Shown: positions 28,785-36,768 of the stretch, one piece after another
How the letters are laid out: each line of letters opens with the position of its first letter
How positions within the stretch are numbered: the first letter of the stretch is position 1
Assembly: GCA_030679915.1 (NCBI GenBank)
Contig: JAUXRY010000018.1
Location: forward strand, 1 to 64,000
Length of the DNA: 64,000 nt
Reading direction: 5' to 3'
From: Thiobacillus sp.
Lineage (GTDB): Bacteria > Pseudomonadota > Gammaproteobacteria > Burkholderiales > Thiobacillaceae
Notes under the pieces: generated by a model
Databases searched by the model: none
Seen by the model: the letters and a program-made list of their open reading frames with translations, nothing else
What the model was told of the DNA's origin: nothing
Translations under genes and position numbers: made by a program

Positions 28785-28811
28785 TTAGCACTCTCGGTAT
28801 CTGAGTGCTAA
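28785..28811. promoter_or_regulatory. CIRCE element (HrcA operator) of rpoH
   Basis: TTAGCACTC, nine bases, then GAGTGCTAA: an exact match to the CIRCE consensus bound by the HrcA repressor. It starts 28 bases upstream of the chosen rpoH start, so it lies in the leader or promoter of rpoH. HrcA control of a sigma-32 gene has been proposed for betaproteobacteria from comparative genomics. hrcA itself is not in the window. Confidence 0.93.
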
Positions 28812-29337
28812 GTTCGGTCGGGGTTCCACGAAGCCTTGGTTTTTTTGTAAATGTTACGTCGAACCTGTCAAATAGTGTCGTAAACAGCCCGGGAATAGCC
28901 TAAACAAGCGGGGTAGCCCGTGTTGTTACGTTGCGTGTATATATCCCCTTGTGTACGTTCAGGCGCATCTTCAGCCCGGCTCACGGCGATTCTTTAAGCA
29001 ATATTTGCGTTCCCGTTTTGAATGGCTAAGTTAGCCAGGTTCACACCAGCGGCGCGACCCGGTTATGTGATTGATGGCAATTAAGTATTACGGAGTTGCT
29101 ATTTAAAGCTCAGGGTAACCCCGGAGATTATCTGCTGCACTTAAATAATATCGCCCTCCACTTGTGCTGCGGCGTGAGCGAATTTCACTATGCTTGGGAC
29201 TGGATTTTCGAGGTCGCCCAAGCTCTAAATCAGCTTCTTGCAAGCGAAAAGTCTGACAGCCATATCTGACAGCCATACGTAAGCCAGCGGATGCCCGCTG
29301 TGTTGCCGGGCGAAGGGATCAATTCAGGTGGCTCAGC
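28812..29337. other. Intergenic region upstream of rpoH, left edge of the accessory region
   Basis: About 526 bases have no recognised gene, RNA or mobile-element end. Base composition is more AT-rich than the flanking genes. It contains a 13-bp tandem duplication near its right end. Any rpoH promoter lies near 28812-28870. Confidence 0.5.
29252..29277. repeat. 13-bp perfect tandem duplication
   Basis: TCTGACAGCCATA is present twice in a row. The second copy continues into CGTAAGCC, so that AGCCATACGTAAGCC (29271-29285) also occurs at 17006-17020 behind coxC. Likely a small slippage product in non-coding DNA. Confidence 0.8.
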
Positions 29338-29565
29338 TTAAAACAAGTCCACATCCGTCGCCTCGCCGGCGTGCAAGGCAGAGAAAATCACGCTGTCGTG
29401 TGGATGCGCGCAGATGAAATCTGCCAGCCATGGAAAGCAGCCAGCGTAATCGCATTGTGTCGCGTAGTCGTCCAGCTCATCAAGCGGAACCTCGCCAAGT
29501 TCATGCAGCGCCTCGTCCGCCAGCTGATCGGCGAGCGCTTCCAGTGTCTCGTTTTGTATGTTCAT
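29338..29565 (-). CDS. Small acidic protein of unknown function
   Basis: I do not recognise this 75-residue protein. The start is ATG 29565, preceded by CAGGGAGAAG. A longer frame runs upstream but lacks a supporting ribosome-binding site and reads as non-coding. The product is strongly acidic (LADQLADEALHELGEVPLDELDDY) with two Cys in CDYAGC and an aromatic segment FPWLADFICAHP. It has no signal peptide or membrane helix. It is isolated and divergent from the small secreted protein at 29902. Confidence 0.5.
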   Translation of the reverse strand: MNIQNETLEALADQLADEALHELGEVPLDELDDYATQCDYAGCFPWLADFICAHPHDSVIFSALHAGEATDVDLF

Positions 29566-29901
29566 AACTTCTCCCTGATTGGACTGAACTCTAATCCTCC
29601 CACTGCAAAGTGTGCTGCTGATGACAGTAGATACGTATTTGAATGGTCCGTATGTCCAGGTGGCGGCGGTGTGTCTGGCATGGCCCGAACGTGCTATGTC
29701 GGACGCGTTGCGAATGTCGGCTCCTGCAATATGGATGCTTGAAACTGCGTATGTGCTGAAAAACCACCCCTGTCGTGAGGCGGGGGTGGAAACCCGAATC
29801 TGCGCAGCTTTGGAGAAGCGCTGTATGGGCAGGCAACCGGTGTCTGCCACTTCGCGCGCTTTAGGTATGAGTGTTTGAAAATTTTATTTTGGGAGAGTTT
29901 C
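29566..29901. other. Divergent intergenic region
   Basis: These 336 bases separate the acidic protein from the secreted small protein. A GC-rich hairpin (CCACCCC / GGGGTGG around 29764-29791) is visible. An open frame at 29612-29878 has no family match or ribosome-binding site and is not called. I compared the segment with the c-di-GMP (GEMM) riboswitch by eye and saw no match. Confidence 0.45.
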
Positions 29902-30189
29902 GTGCGTCACACGAAAGCATTGTTCGGACTGATGCTGGCCGGTTTCACGGCAAGCGCCTTTGCTATCGGCCCGGACATGATCGCCAGCGAAGCCCCGGCC
30001 GCGTTGAATAATTTAACGGTTTCAATTCCCACGCTTTTTTCATCGATCTTGGGCTACCCGTTAGCGTGGTCGGGCGACGTCAGCCGTACGCTGGACAGCA
30101 GTGTGCTTGCAGAACCGAACTGGATGCTTATGGTGGCGGTGATTGGCCTTATCTACATGAAGGTGAGCCGTAGCCGGCACCGTATGTGA
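29902..30189 (+). CDS. Small secreted protein with PEP-CTERM-like C-terminus
   Basis: This 95-residue protein starts at GTG 29902 behind GGGAGAG. It has a signal peptide (KALFGLMLAGFTASAFA, cleavage near residue 20). The C-terminus AEPNWMLMVAVIGLIYMKVS is followed by an Arg-rich tail, the tripartite form of an exosortase target: a Pro-containing box, a hydrophobic helix and a basic end. The box reads EPN rather than PEP, so this is a variant or degenerate signal. The middle part is short and has no recognised domain. It lies just upstream of the broken PEP-CTERM gene. Confidence 0.55.
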   Translation: MRHTKALFGLMLAGFTASAFAIGPDMIASEAPAALNNLTVSIPTLFSSILGYPLAWSGDVSRTLDSSVLAEPNWMLMVAVIGLIYMKVSRSRHRM

Positions 30190-30238
30190 GTGTTACCGCT
30201 GTCGGCCATGATTTTCACTGACTTAAGAGGAGAAACGC

Positions 30239-30929
30239 ATGAATCATGTTGCAGCCAAACAGGCCTTGGCTGCATCGGTTCTTGTTGTGTCTAGCCTTTT
30301 TTTGTCAAACGCTGCCTTCGCCGTGGTATCAACTACCTACAGCTTCATCGGTGTGACCAATACCCGTAGCGCGAATACAGCATTGGAGATGGGAAGCTTG
30401 TCCGTTGAAGTTATTGAGCTTCTGGAAAAGTCTGCTCAGGGAAACGCTCAGGTGGGATTCAAGTTCACTAACGCTTCGTCTTCCTCATTGACTGATGTGT
30501 ATTTCGATGACGGGACGTTGTTGGGAATTGCGTCTATCACCGACTTTGGAACGGTAGCTTTCACACAACTTGCAAACCCGGCCAATCTTCCGGGTTCCCA
30601 GAATCTGACCCCCGGTATTCAAACGACAGCGGCGTTCCTGCGAATGGTGTGAGTTTTGGGGAATCGCTAACAGTCACTTTTGAACTCTAGTCCGGGTAGG
30701 GATATCAAGTGTTATCCAGGCCCTGGCGCTGCCCAATACAACAGACGGCACGGGCAATTTGCGGATTGGCCTGCACGTGCAAAGCTTTCCCAACAGCGGT
30801 GGAAGTGAAAGTTTTGTCAACAGTCCTGATGGTTTCGCCACTCCTGTTCCCGAAGCCCAGACCGTTGCCATGATGCTTGCGGGTCTCGGTCTCGTCGGCT
30901 TCATGACTGCGCGCCACCGCAAGGCTTGA
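30239..30929 (+). pseudogene. PEP-CTERM protein gene disrupted by two frameshifts
   Basis: The first 137 residues read well from ATG 30239 (AAGAGGAG upstream): a signal peptide ending in NAAFA, then a beta-rich domain. The frame is lost near 30630. A frame shifted by one base then reads GVPANGVSFGESLTVTFEL up to a TAG at about 30700. From about 30710 a third frame runs to a stop at 30927-30929 and ends in PVPEAQTVAMMLAGLGLVGF followed by a basic tail, a perfect PEP-CTERM sorting signal. Two single missing bases would restore one protein of about 230 residues. Either the gene is decaying or the assembly has errors. Confidence 0.8.
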
Positions 30930-31237
30930 TCAGGTCAGGCTTGTCGCTGTCGCTGCGCTGAGGAAGTCTGTATGAAAAGCTCGGAAGGGTAACGCCGAAC
31001 GGTTCATATGAAGTTGGTTTCCCGTGGCATGAAGTGTCATATTCGATAGCTAAGCTTGCGCTTGAAGCGATGCAGTCAGGTTCACCATGTTCTCCGAGAT
31101 CAGGCTCTCCGCTTGGTCACTTTGCGAGCCGTAAGGCTCGCTTTTTTTACTCTGTGCCAAACGCAAAATTTTGCCCTCTGGTTTTTTATGTTTGTCCCTG
31201 CGCACCACTCACGGGTGGTGAACTTTGGACGGGCGGC
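30930..31237. other. Intergenic region before the EAL-CBS-GGDEF gene
   Basis: The 308 bases contain one strong terminator and no recognised gene. The terminator is about 200 bases behind the broken PEP-CTERM gene, leaving room for a short non-coding RNA between 30930 and 31148, but no promoter was convincing. Confidence 0.45.
31124..31148 (+). terminator. Intrinsic terminator
   Basis: A 7-bp GC-rich stem (GCGAGCC / GGCTCGC) with a GTAA tetraloop is followed directly by seven T. It points along the plus strand, behind the broken PEP-CTERM gene. Confidence 0.85.
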
Positions 31238-33058
31238 TCAGGCGCAATTTTCCAAGGATAAGGCAACTTCCTCAGCCAACTGCCTGCAAAACGGCAATCT
31301 GCGCTGGTCAATAAACAGGCTGCTGCCCTCAATATGTTTGGCCAGGCTCTTGGCCTCAGAGGCGGCACGCGCCACTTCCTGGTGGAGGTGGAAATGCTCG
31401 GGGTCGACCAGCACGGCGCCGATAGAAAGTGACACCAGCGGGTGGAAGGTCATGGTGCCACGCCGATCTTCGCTACGGTAACCGCCAGCTTCCACGTGTT
31501 CAGTATTTAAGAGGGTCTGCGATTCGAGATCAAAGCGTGCCAGCATGCCATGGCAACGGATTTCCCAGTCGAGGCTTTGAAATAGCACAACGTAATCGTC
31601 TCCGCCGATGTGGCCGATGAAATCGAGTTCCGGATTGCAGCTGTCGCGCAGGATGCGTGCCAGCAGCTGCAGCATGTCGTCGCCGCGGCGAAAACCATAG
31701 ACATCGTTGTAAGGCTTGAAGTGGTCGAGATCGAAATACGCGGTGACAAAGGTTTTCGCATTGACCAGCAAGCGCTCCATATGCTCCTGAATCGGCACAT
31801 TGCCCGGCATGCCGGTCAGTGGATTAGCGTAGCGTGCAGCGCTGATCTGCATATCGGTGATTTCGCGCATCAGGTCGAAGCCGGAGCCCAGCCCCAGATA
31901 GCGCCCTTCGCTGGTGATCACAAAACCCTGGGTGAAGGCGCTTTTACCCTTGTTCACCACCAGTTCCGAAAGCTCGCCCATCCGTGTGGCCTTGTCGACG
32001 ATCAGCGGGTCGGCGTCCATGAGTTCGGCGCAGGGTTTTTTGCCATAGAGTTCACGTCCATACAGCCCGATAAAACGGTCGAGCAGAACCGGGCGGTGAA
32101 TGATGCCGACCGGAATGCCATTGTCCACCACCGCTACCGCATGCAGATCGGGATGCAGCAGCATCAGGTCGAGGACCTCCTGGCTTGCGGTATTTGGCGA
32201 AACAGCCGGCGCGGACGTGGCCAGCCTGCTGGCCGCCACACGCACTGATCCGCTTTCCTGTCGAATTGGAAACACGCTGACCTTGCCGGATTGCAGGCAG
32301 TATTCCACTTCGCTGGGCGGAATCCTGATCGGTACCGGGGAAGGGCGTCCGATCAGGTAACCCTGTGCAAAGCGGATCCCCAGATCCTTCAGCACGGCCA
32401 ATTCGGACGGGCTTTCCACCCCTTCGGCGATCACGTGAGAATGCGCGCCTTCAGCCAGCAGCTTGATCGACCGCACAAACTGGATCTTGTGGGGATCCTG
32501 ATGAATCCCGGCAATAAAATGCTTGTCGATTTTGACGAAAGCCGGTTTCAGCTCTGACCATAGCCGCAGACTGGAGAATCCCTCACCCAAGTCATCAATT
32601 GCGACCTCGATCCCTGCTGCATGGAGGTCAGTAACCACCTGCCGCAAGTGTGCGTAATCGAGCGTGGGCGTGCTTTCGGTAATTTCGATCACCACTCGCT
32701 TGCTGGCGATGCCGGCGTTCGCCAGTGCCGCTAGCATCGCATCCGGCGTAAAGCTTGCGTCGAGCAGGCTGCCGGGCGACAGATTGACAAATAGCTGCCC
32801 TGGCAGATTCAGCCGTGCAAAAGTCTTCAGCGCCGTGCGCAGGCAGGCCCAGTCCAGCGCGGGTAGCAGGCCGAGGTGCTCGGCCACGTGGAACAGCGTC
32901 TGCGGCGCATGCAGTGGACTGTTCGACGGTCCGCGCGACAAGGCCTCGTAGCCCATAATCCGTCCGTCCATCAGGTCAAGCACGGGTTGCAGCAAGGTTG
33001 TCAGCCGCGTGTTCTCCAGGATGTATTCCAGAGGCGGGCGCAATTCTTCGTGGCTCAT
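31238..33058 (-). CDS. EAL-CBS-GGDEF c-di-GMP signalling protein
   Basis: This 606-residue cytoplasmic protein starts at ATG 33058, seven bases after AAAGGTAAA. Residues 10-245 form an EAL phosphodiesterase domain with its key acidic and metal residues visible: GYEALSRG, VNLSPGSL, VIEITES, AIDDLGEGFSSL, FVKIDKHFI and IAEGVESPSE. A CBS-pair region follows (about 265-400), a possible nucleotide sensor. The C-terminal GGDEF domain (about 425-590) has AYFDLDHFKPYND, but its signature is GGDDY at about residue 484, so cyclase activity is doubtful. No membrane segment. Its neighbours make PEP-CTERM and biofilm-like proteins, which fits c-di-GMP control. Confidence 0.93.
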   Translation of the reverse strand: MSHEELRPPLEYILENTRLTTLLQPVLDLMDGRIMGYEALSRGPSNSPLHAPQTLFHVAEHLGLLPALDWACLRTALKTFARLNLPGQLFVNLSPGSLLDASFTPDAMLAALANAGIASKRVVIEITESTPTLDYAHLRQVVTDLHAAGIEVAIDDLGEGFSSLRLWSELKPAFVKIDKHFIAGIHQDPHKIQFVRSIKLLAEGAHSHVIAEGVESPSELAVLKDLGIRFAQGYLIGRPSPVPIRIPPSEVEYCLQSGKVSVFPIRQESGSVRVAASRLATSAPAVSPNTASQEVLDLMLLHPDLHAVAVVDNGIPVGIIHRPVLLDRFIGLYGRELYGKKPCAELMDADPLIVDKATRMGELSELVVNKGKSAFTQGFVITSEGRYLGLGSGFDLMREITDMQISAARYANPLTGMPGNVPIQEHMERLLVNAKTFVTAYFDLDHFKPYNDVYGFRRGDDMLQLLARILRDSCNPELDFIGHIGGDDYVVLFQSLDWEIRCHGMLARFDLESQTLLNTEHVEAGGYRSEDRRGTMTFHPLVSLSIGAVLVDPEHFHLHQEVARAASEAKSLAKHIEGSSLFIDQRRLPFCRQLAEEVALSLENCA

Positions 33059-33237
33059 ATCTTTACCTTTGGCTAGCAAATGCAAGCCTCGGGGATGTTA
33101 GGCGGCAAGCGTTACGCGCGTGTGAAGATATGGCGCATTGCGGGTTACAGGCTGAGGGGGAAAACCAGGGAGTTGGAAAAAATCCTTCACATTCTTGTCA
33201 TCGGCCGCCCCTATGCTCCGTGCCCAAGGGATGGGGC

Positions 33238-34032
33238 ATGAATACAACTGACGAATTGACCGACGAAGAATGCGGCCATCTGGCGCGCATTCTGCTCGCC
33301 TCGCGCCGGGTCACGCTACGGCATCATTTTTTCAGCTGGGTGCATGGTCCCGTGCAGTCGCTCATTCCGCATGAAATCCTGTTGTGCGGCGTGGCGGATG
33401 AAAGTGGCTATCTGCTACACGAGAACTTTACCGCTTGCCGCTATTTCAAGGACGAGCATTTCCACCGTGTCATCCACCCCGGCGATGGTCTGATCAACCA
33501 GCTGGCGCAGGAGTGGCAGGTCTTCAGCGAGCCGCGCCTGATCGCCGCGCTGCAGGGTGAAGCCGGCGGCTGGCATGCCCGCCTGACCGATCTCGAGCTC
33601 AAGAATGTCGCCTTCCATGGCATGGGCTGGATCAACGGTCAGATCAAGGGCTATGCCAGCTTTTCGCGCGTGCGTGCGGCGTTCGATGGCCGCCTTATGC
33701 TCTACCTCGATATTCTGTTGCCGCACCTGCTCACCACCCTGGCACGCGTGCTCGCCAACGAGACGCGCGTGAACAGCCACAGCAAACGCCCCTGCGGGTT
33801 GATCACCCCGCGCGAAGTCGAAGTACTCACATGGGTGCGCGATGGCAAGACCAACGACGAAATCGCCGCCATCCTCGGATTGTCGATGCTTACCGTCAAA
33901 AATCACCTGCGCCACGCGATGAAAAAACTGGTTGTCCGCACTCGCGGTCAGGCCGTTGCCAAGGCCATTGCACTGGGATTTGTTCGTGCCCAAGGCGCGC
34001 ACATCGAGGCTAGGGAAACAGTTAAACAGTAG
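33238..34032 (+). CDS. epsA: LuxR-family regulator, EpsA type
   Basis: This 264-residue protein has a unique N-terminal domain (residues 10-170, rich in conserved Trp, His and Phe such as RRVTLRHHFFSWVHGPVQSL). A C-terminal LuxR helix-turn-helix follows (LITPREVEVLTWVRDGKTND and ILGLSMLTVKNHLRHAMKKL). This layout matches EpsA, a regulator linked to exopolysaccharide/PEP-CTERM-exosortase loci in betaproteobacteria. I chose ATG 33238; an upstream frame is open but lies in the divergent promoter gap. It is directly upstream of an intact PEP-CTERM gene, its probable target. No exosortase gene is in this window. Confidence 0.85.
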   Translation: MNTTDELTDEECGHLARILLASRRVTLRHHFFSWVHGPVQSLIPHEILLCGVADESGYLLHENFTACRYFKDEHFHRVIHPGDGLINQLAQEWQVFSEPRLIAALQGEAGGWHARLTDLELKNVAFHGMGWINGQIKGYASFSRVRAAFDGRLMLYLDILLPHLLTTLARVLANETRVNSHSKRPCGLITPREVEVLTWVRDGKTNDEIAAILGLSMLTVKNHLRHAMKKLVVRTRGQAVAKAIALGFVRAQGAHIEARETVKQ

Positions 34033-34275
34033 GGTCGGCAGGTTGCGCGTCCGTGCCAGTGCCCAGGCTTTGCCGCAGCATGAGCCGTCTGGCTCAGTTT
34101 TCTTCTTCGTCTTCCTGCATCGTGTGTCATCCACCCCCCCTAAAGTGGCCCCTGTCCGCACACATAGCGGGCCTGATTTCCGGTTGGCCTGGCATTTCCG
34201 GCAGGCCTTCCCCACAGGGGGGCGGAAAGCTTCACATCTTTCTGGGTCTTTCGTTTTTTCAAAGAGGAGCACTAC

Positions 34276-35130
34276 ATGAAACTCAAACTTATCGCACTGG
34301 CCGCCATGCTGGCCGCCTCCGGTTCCGCCAGCGCTATTACGCCTGCTGACGATGTCTCCAGCGGCAATGCCTTTCTGCTGCTGACCGTGCTCGACGCTAA
34401 TTTTGGCGGCGGCGTTGGTCGATCCTATACCCGTTCGCTCGAAGTCGCGATGAACGATTTCGGCACAGCAAACCGCACCACCGGCGGCTTCACCAGCAAC
34501 GTCGACCTGTTGTCCAGCGGCAACCGGAACTGGGCCACCGGCGCACTGTGGAGCACCTTCACTGCTGGCATGGATGCAGCTACGATTTCCGGCCTGCAGT
34601 GGGACGTGACCGCACTGGATTCGTTTGGCGGCAGCGCCGCTGACCAGAAGCGCATTCTCACCACTTCGGCCACCAATCTGGTGGATCAGATCGCCCTCAG
34701 TGGTATCTCAACCAGTAACAGCCATGTTAATAACGCTGTGCTTAACCAGGATATCTACTGGGACGCCGCGATCTCTGCGATGGGCGTAGGCACGGAAATC
34801 ATCGTCGACGATACGGCTTCGAACGCCTGGGCGATCAGCGGTGCCGTTCACAGCACCAACTTCAGCGGCAATACCACGGGCTTCAGCACCGTGGGTCAGG
34901 TTGGCGACAGCATGGGCTTGTATTACCTGACCCGCTCCTCCACTTCTAACACCGCCGAAGCGCTGGGCGTGGCCTACGGCAACGCCAATGGTGCATCCAG
35001 CTTCACGCTGGGGAGCAATGGCGCGCTGAGCTTTGTTGCCGCACCGGTGCCCGAGGCTTCGACCTACGGCATGATGCTGGCCGGCCTCGGCCTGGTCGGC
35101 TTCATGGCCAAGCGCCGCCGCAGCATCTAA
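34276..35130 (+). CDS. PEP-CTERM sorting-domain protein
   Basis: This 284-residue exported protein has a signal peptide (KLKLIALAAMLAASGSASA) and a C-terminal signal VPEASTYGMMLAGLGLVGFM followed by KRRRSI. The C-terminal signal should direct cleavage by an exosortase and attachment to the cell surface or matrix. The middle part is a low-complexity, Asn/Ser/Thr-rich beta domain with no recognised enzyme motif. A good AAAGAGGAG precedes ATG 34276. The signal is nearly identical in wording to that of the broken gene at 30239, suggesting the two are processed by the same exosortase encoded elsewhere. Confidence 0.93.
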   Translation: MKLKLIALAAMLAASGSASAITPADDVSSGNAFLLLTVLDANFGGGVGRSYTRSLEVAMNDFGTANRTTGGFTSNVDLLSSGNRNWATGALWSTFTAGMDAATISGLQWDVTALDSFGGSAADQKRILTTSATNLVDQIALSGISTSNSHVNNAVLNQDIYWDAAISAMGVGTEIIVDDTASNAWAISGAVHSTNFSGNTTGFSTVGQVGDSMGLYYLTRSSTSNTAEALGVAYGNANGASSFTLGSNGALSFVAAPVPEASTYGMMLAGLGLVGFMAKRRRSI

Positions 35131-35202
35131 GTGGTGTGTTTCCCCTCGTCGCCTGGCGAGGGGGGTATTCGGTTGCTAACTCCCTTTCTGAAAGGATTGA
35201 AC

Positions 35203-36612
35203 ATGAAACTGCATCAAATCGCACTCGCCGCCGCCCTTGTGGCCGCCGGCTCCGCTTCCGCCGCCACCGTCACCTTCACTGTGTCGGGCGCCACGGCATT
35301 AAATAAATCGTTCGAAAAAACCGCGTTGGATATGTGTAACACCGCGCAGCCTTCGGCCACCTACAGCACCAGCGGCGGCGCCAAGCCTGCCGTTCGTTAC
35401 GAGTGCATCGCCAAGGCCGGCCTCGGCATTGCTGGCGTGGCAACCGGCGACACGCTGGTCATTAACAAGGAGCAAGGCGGTTCCAGCCAGGGTGTCAAGC
35501 CGGTTAATAACAGCACCGCCGTCACAGTCGCTACCACCACTTGTACCGCGTCCACGGTTGACCCCGTCGTCACCAACCGCACCCACTTCACGGGTTGCGG
35601 CGCTACCACCGCTGTGCCCACCGCCGGCCTGTCCGACGTCGAGCCCAAACTGGTCGCTACGGCTGCTGCCGATTACGCCAATCTGAACAACGCCGGCGTG
35701 GTTGCCCAGGTGTTCGGCATGGCGGTGTCAGATAACGTTTATCGTCAGCTGCAGGGTCTGCAAGGCCTCGCCGATGTCAACGCCACCACCTTTGATCCTG
35801 CCAATGCCCCCAGCCTGCCCGCGTCCTTTGTGCGTGGCGCTTTCTCCGGCAACGCCAACGACTGGACCGCGGTTAACCCCAATCTGCTGGCCGACCTCGA
35901 CCGCAGCGGTGAAAACCACCCCAATCAGACGCAGTGGGATGACGCCAGCGCTAACAGCACCGCAGTCAAAATCTGTCGCCGCGCCACCGGTTCCGGCACA
36001 CTGGCTACGTTTGAAGCCACGGTGATGGCTCAGCCCTGCGGTACCAGCGGCACTTATGCTGGCGCAACCAACTTGTCCACCGCTACGAGTGACGATACTG
36101 GCCTCAACGATGTCAATAAAGCCTTTCTTGGCGAAACGGATGTCTACACCGTGGTGGAACACGGCCAACAGGAAGGCGTTGACAGCTGTCTGACCCAGGC
36201 TTATTACCAGGGCGAAATGGCGATCGGCATCATGGGCACCGAGCGTCAGAGCGGTGACACCGGTTCCAAGACCTCCGGTTCGGACGACAACGATGGCGTA
36301 CAGGACAAATGGCATTACGTGAAGATTGGCCAGGTGTACCCAAGCGTGGCTAATTTCGTCGCGGGTGACTATGACTTCTACTGGGCCGAGGCAAGCTTCA
36401 ACCGCCGCAAGACCGGTTATAACGGCACCGAAACCGCACTGATGAACTACTTCAGCAACAAGATGGGCGACCCCGCAGCGATCCTCAGCATTCCGCTGCC
36501 TGGTCTGGCTGCGTTGACCTCGAATGGTTACGCATTCGACTACGGTGTGAGCCCGGTGTCACGCGCTTCGCGTGGTGGCAACTCCTGCAAGATGGGCGTG
36601 CAAACGTTCTAA
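35203..36612 (+). CDS. Secreted protein, PstS-like N-terminal pattern, unknown function
   Basis: This 469-residue protein starts at ATG 35203 (AAAGGA upstream) with a signal peptide (KLHQIALAAALVAAGSASA). The signal peptide closely resembles that of the PEP-CTERM protein before it, but there is no PEP-CTERM at the end. The mature part opens with ATVTFTVSGATALNKSFEK and has GDTLVINKEQGGSSQGVKPV, a pattern reminiscent of phosphate-binding PstS-like proteins (phosphate-loop SGAT and GSSQG). Cysteines occur throughout and could form disulfides. It follows the PEP-CTERM gene by 72 bases and ends before a strong terminator, so the two may form an operon. Ligand and role are unknown. Confidence 0.75.
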   Translation: MKLHQIALAAALVAAGSASAATVTFTVSGATALNKSFEKTALDMCNTAQPSATYSTSGGAKPAVRYECIAKAGLGIAGVATGDTLVINKEQGGSSQGVKPVNNSTAVTVATTTCTASTVDPVVTNRTHFTGCGATTAVPTAGLSDVEPKLVATAAADYANLNNAGVVAQVFGMAVSDNVYRQLQGLQGLADVNATTFDPANAPSLPASFVRGAFSGNANDWTAVNPNLLADLDRSGENHPNQTQWDDASANSTAVKICRRATGSGTLATFEATVMAQPCGTSGTYAGATNLSTATSDDTGLNDVNKAFLGETDVYTVVEHGQQEGVDSCLTQAYYQGEMAIGIMGTERQSGDTGSKTSGSDDNDGVQDKWHYVKIGQVYPSVANFVAGDYDFYWAEASFNRRKTGYNGTETALMNYFSNKMGDPAAILSIPLPGLAALTSNGYAFDYGVSPVSRASRGGNSCKMGVQTF

Positions 36613-36663
36613 ATAAAAGGGTTTGACTCCGTGCCGGTGCAGGTCGACCGGCGCGCATTCCCA

Positions 36664-36694
36664 CCCCCCGCGCAAGCGGGGGGCTTTTCATTTT
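36664..36694 (+). terminator. Intrinsic terminator
   Basis: An 8-bp GC stem (CCCCCCGC / GCGGGGGG) with GCAA loop is followed by CTTTTCATTTT. It ends the PEP-CTERM/PstS-like unit and marks the boundary to the two-partner secretion block. Confidence 0.88.
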
Positions 36695-36768
36695 ATGCAA
36701 GGCGGTTTTGTCGCAAGGGAAACGTTGGCTGAGAACCAGCATTTCCCTTGCGATTGGGTAGCCACTTG

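Noticed and set aside
29612-29878. 88-codon plus-strand frame
   Set aside because: No ribosome-binding site, no signal or domain; overlaps the likely promoter region of the 29902 gene.
29750-29880. Riboswitch (c-di-GMP GEMM type) ahead of the small secreted protein
   Set aside because: GC-rich hairpins are present but the conserved GEMM core bases are not.
34033-34275. Sigma-54 promoter ahead of the PEP-CTERM gene
   Set aside because: TGGCATTTCCGGCA looks partly similar but lacks the invariant GG-N10-GC arrangement.
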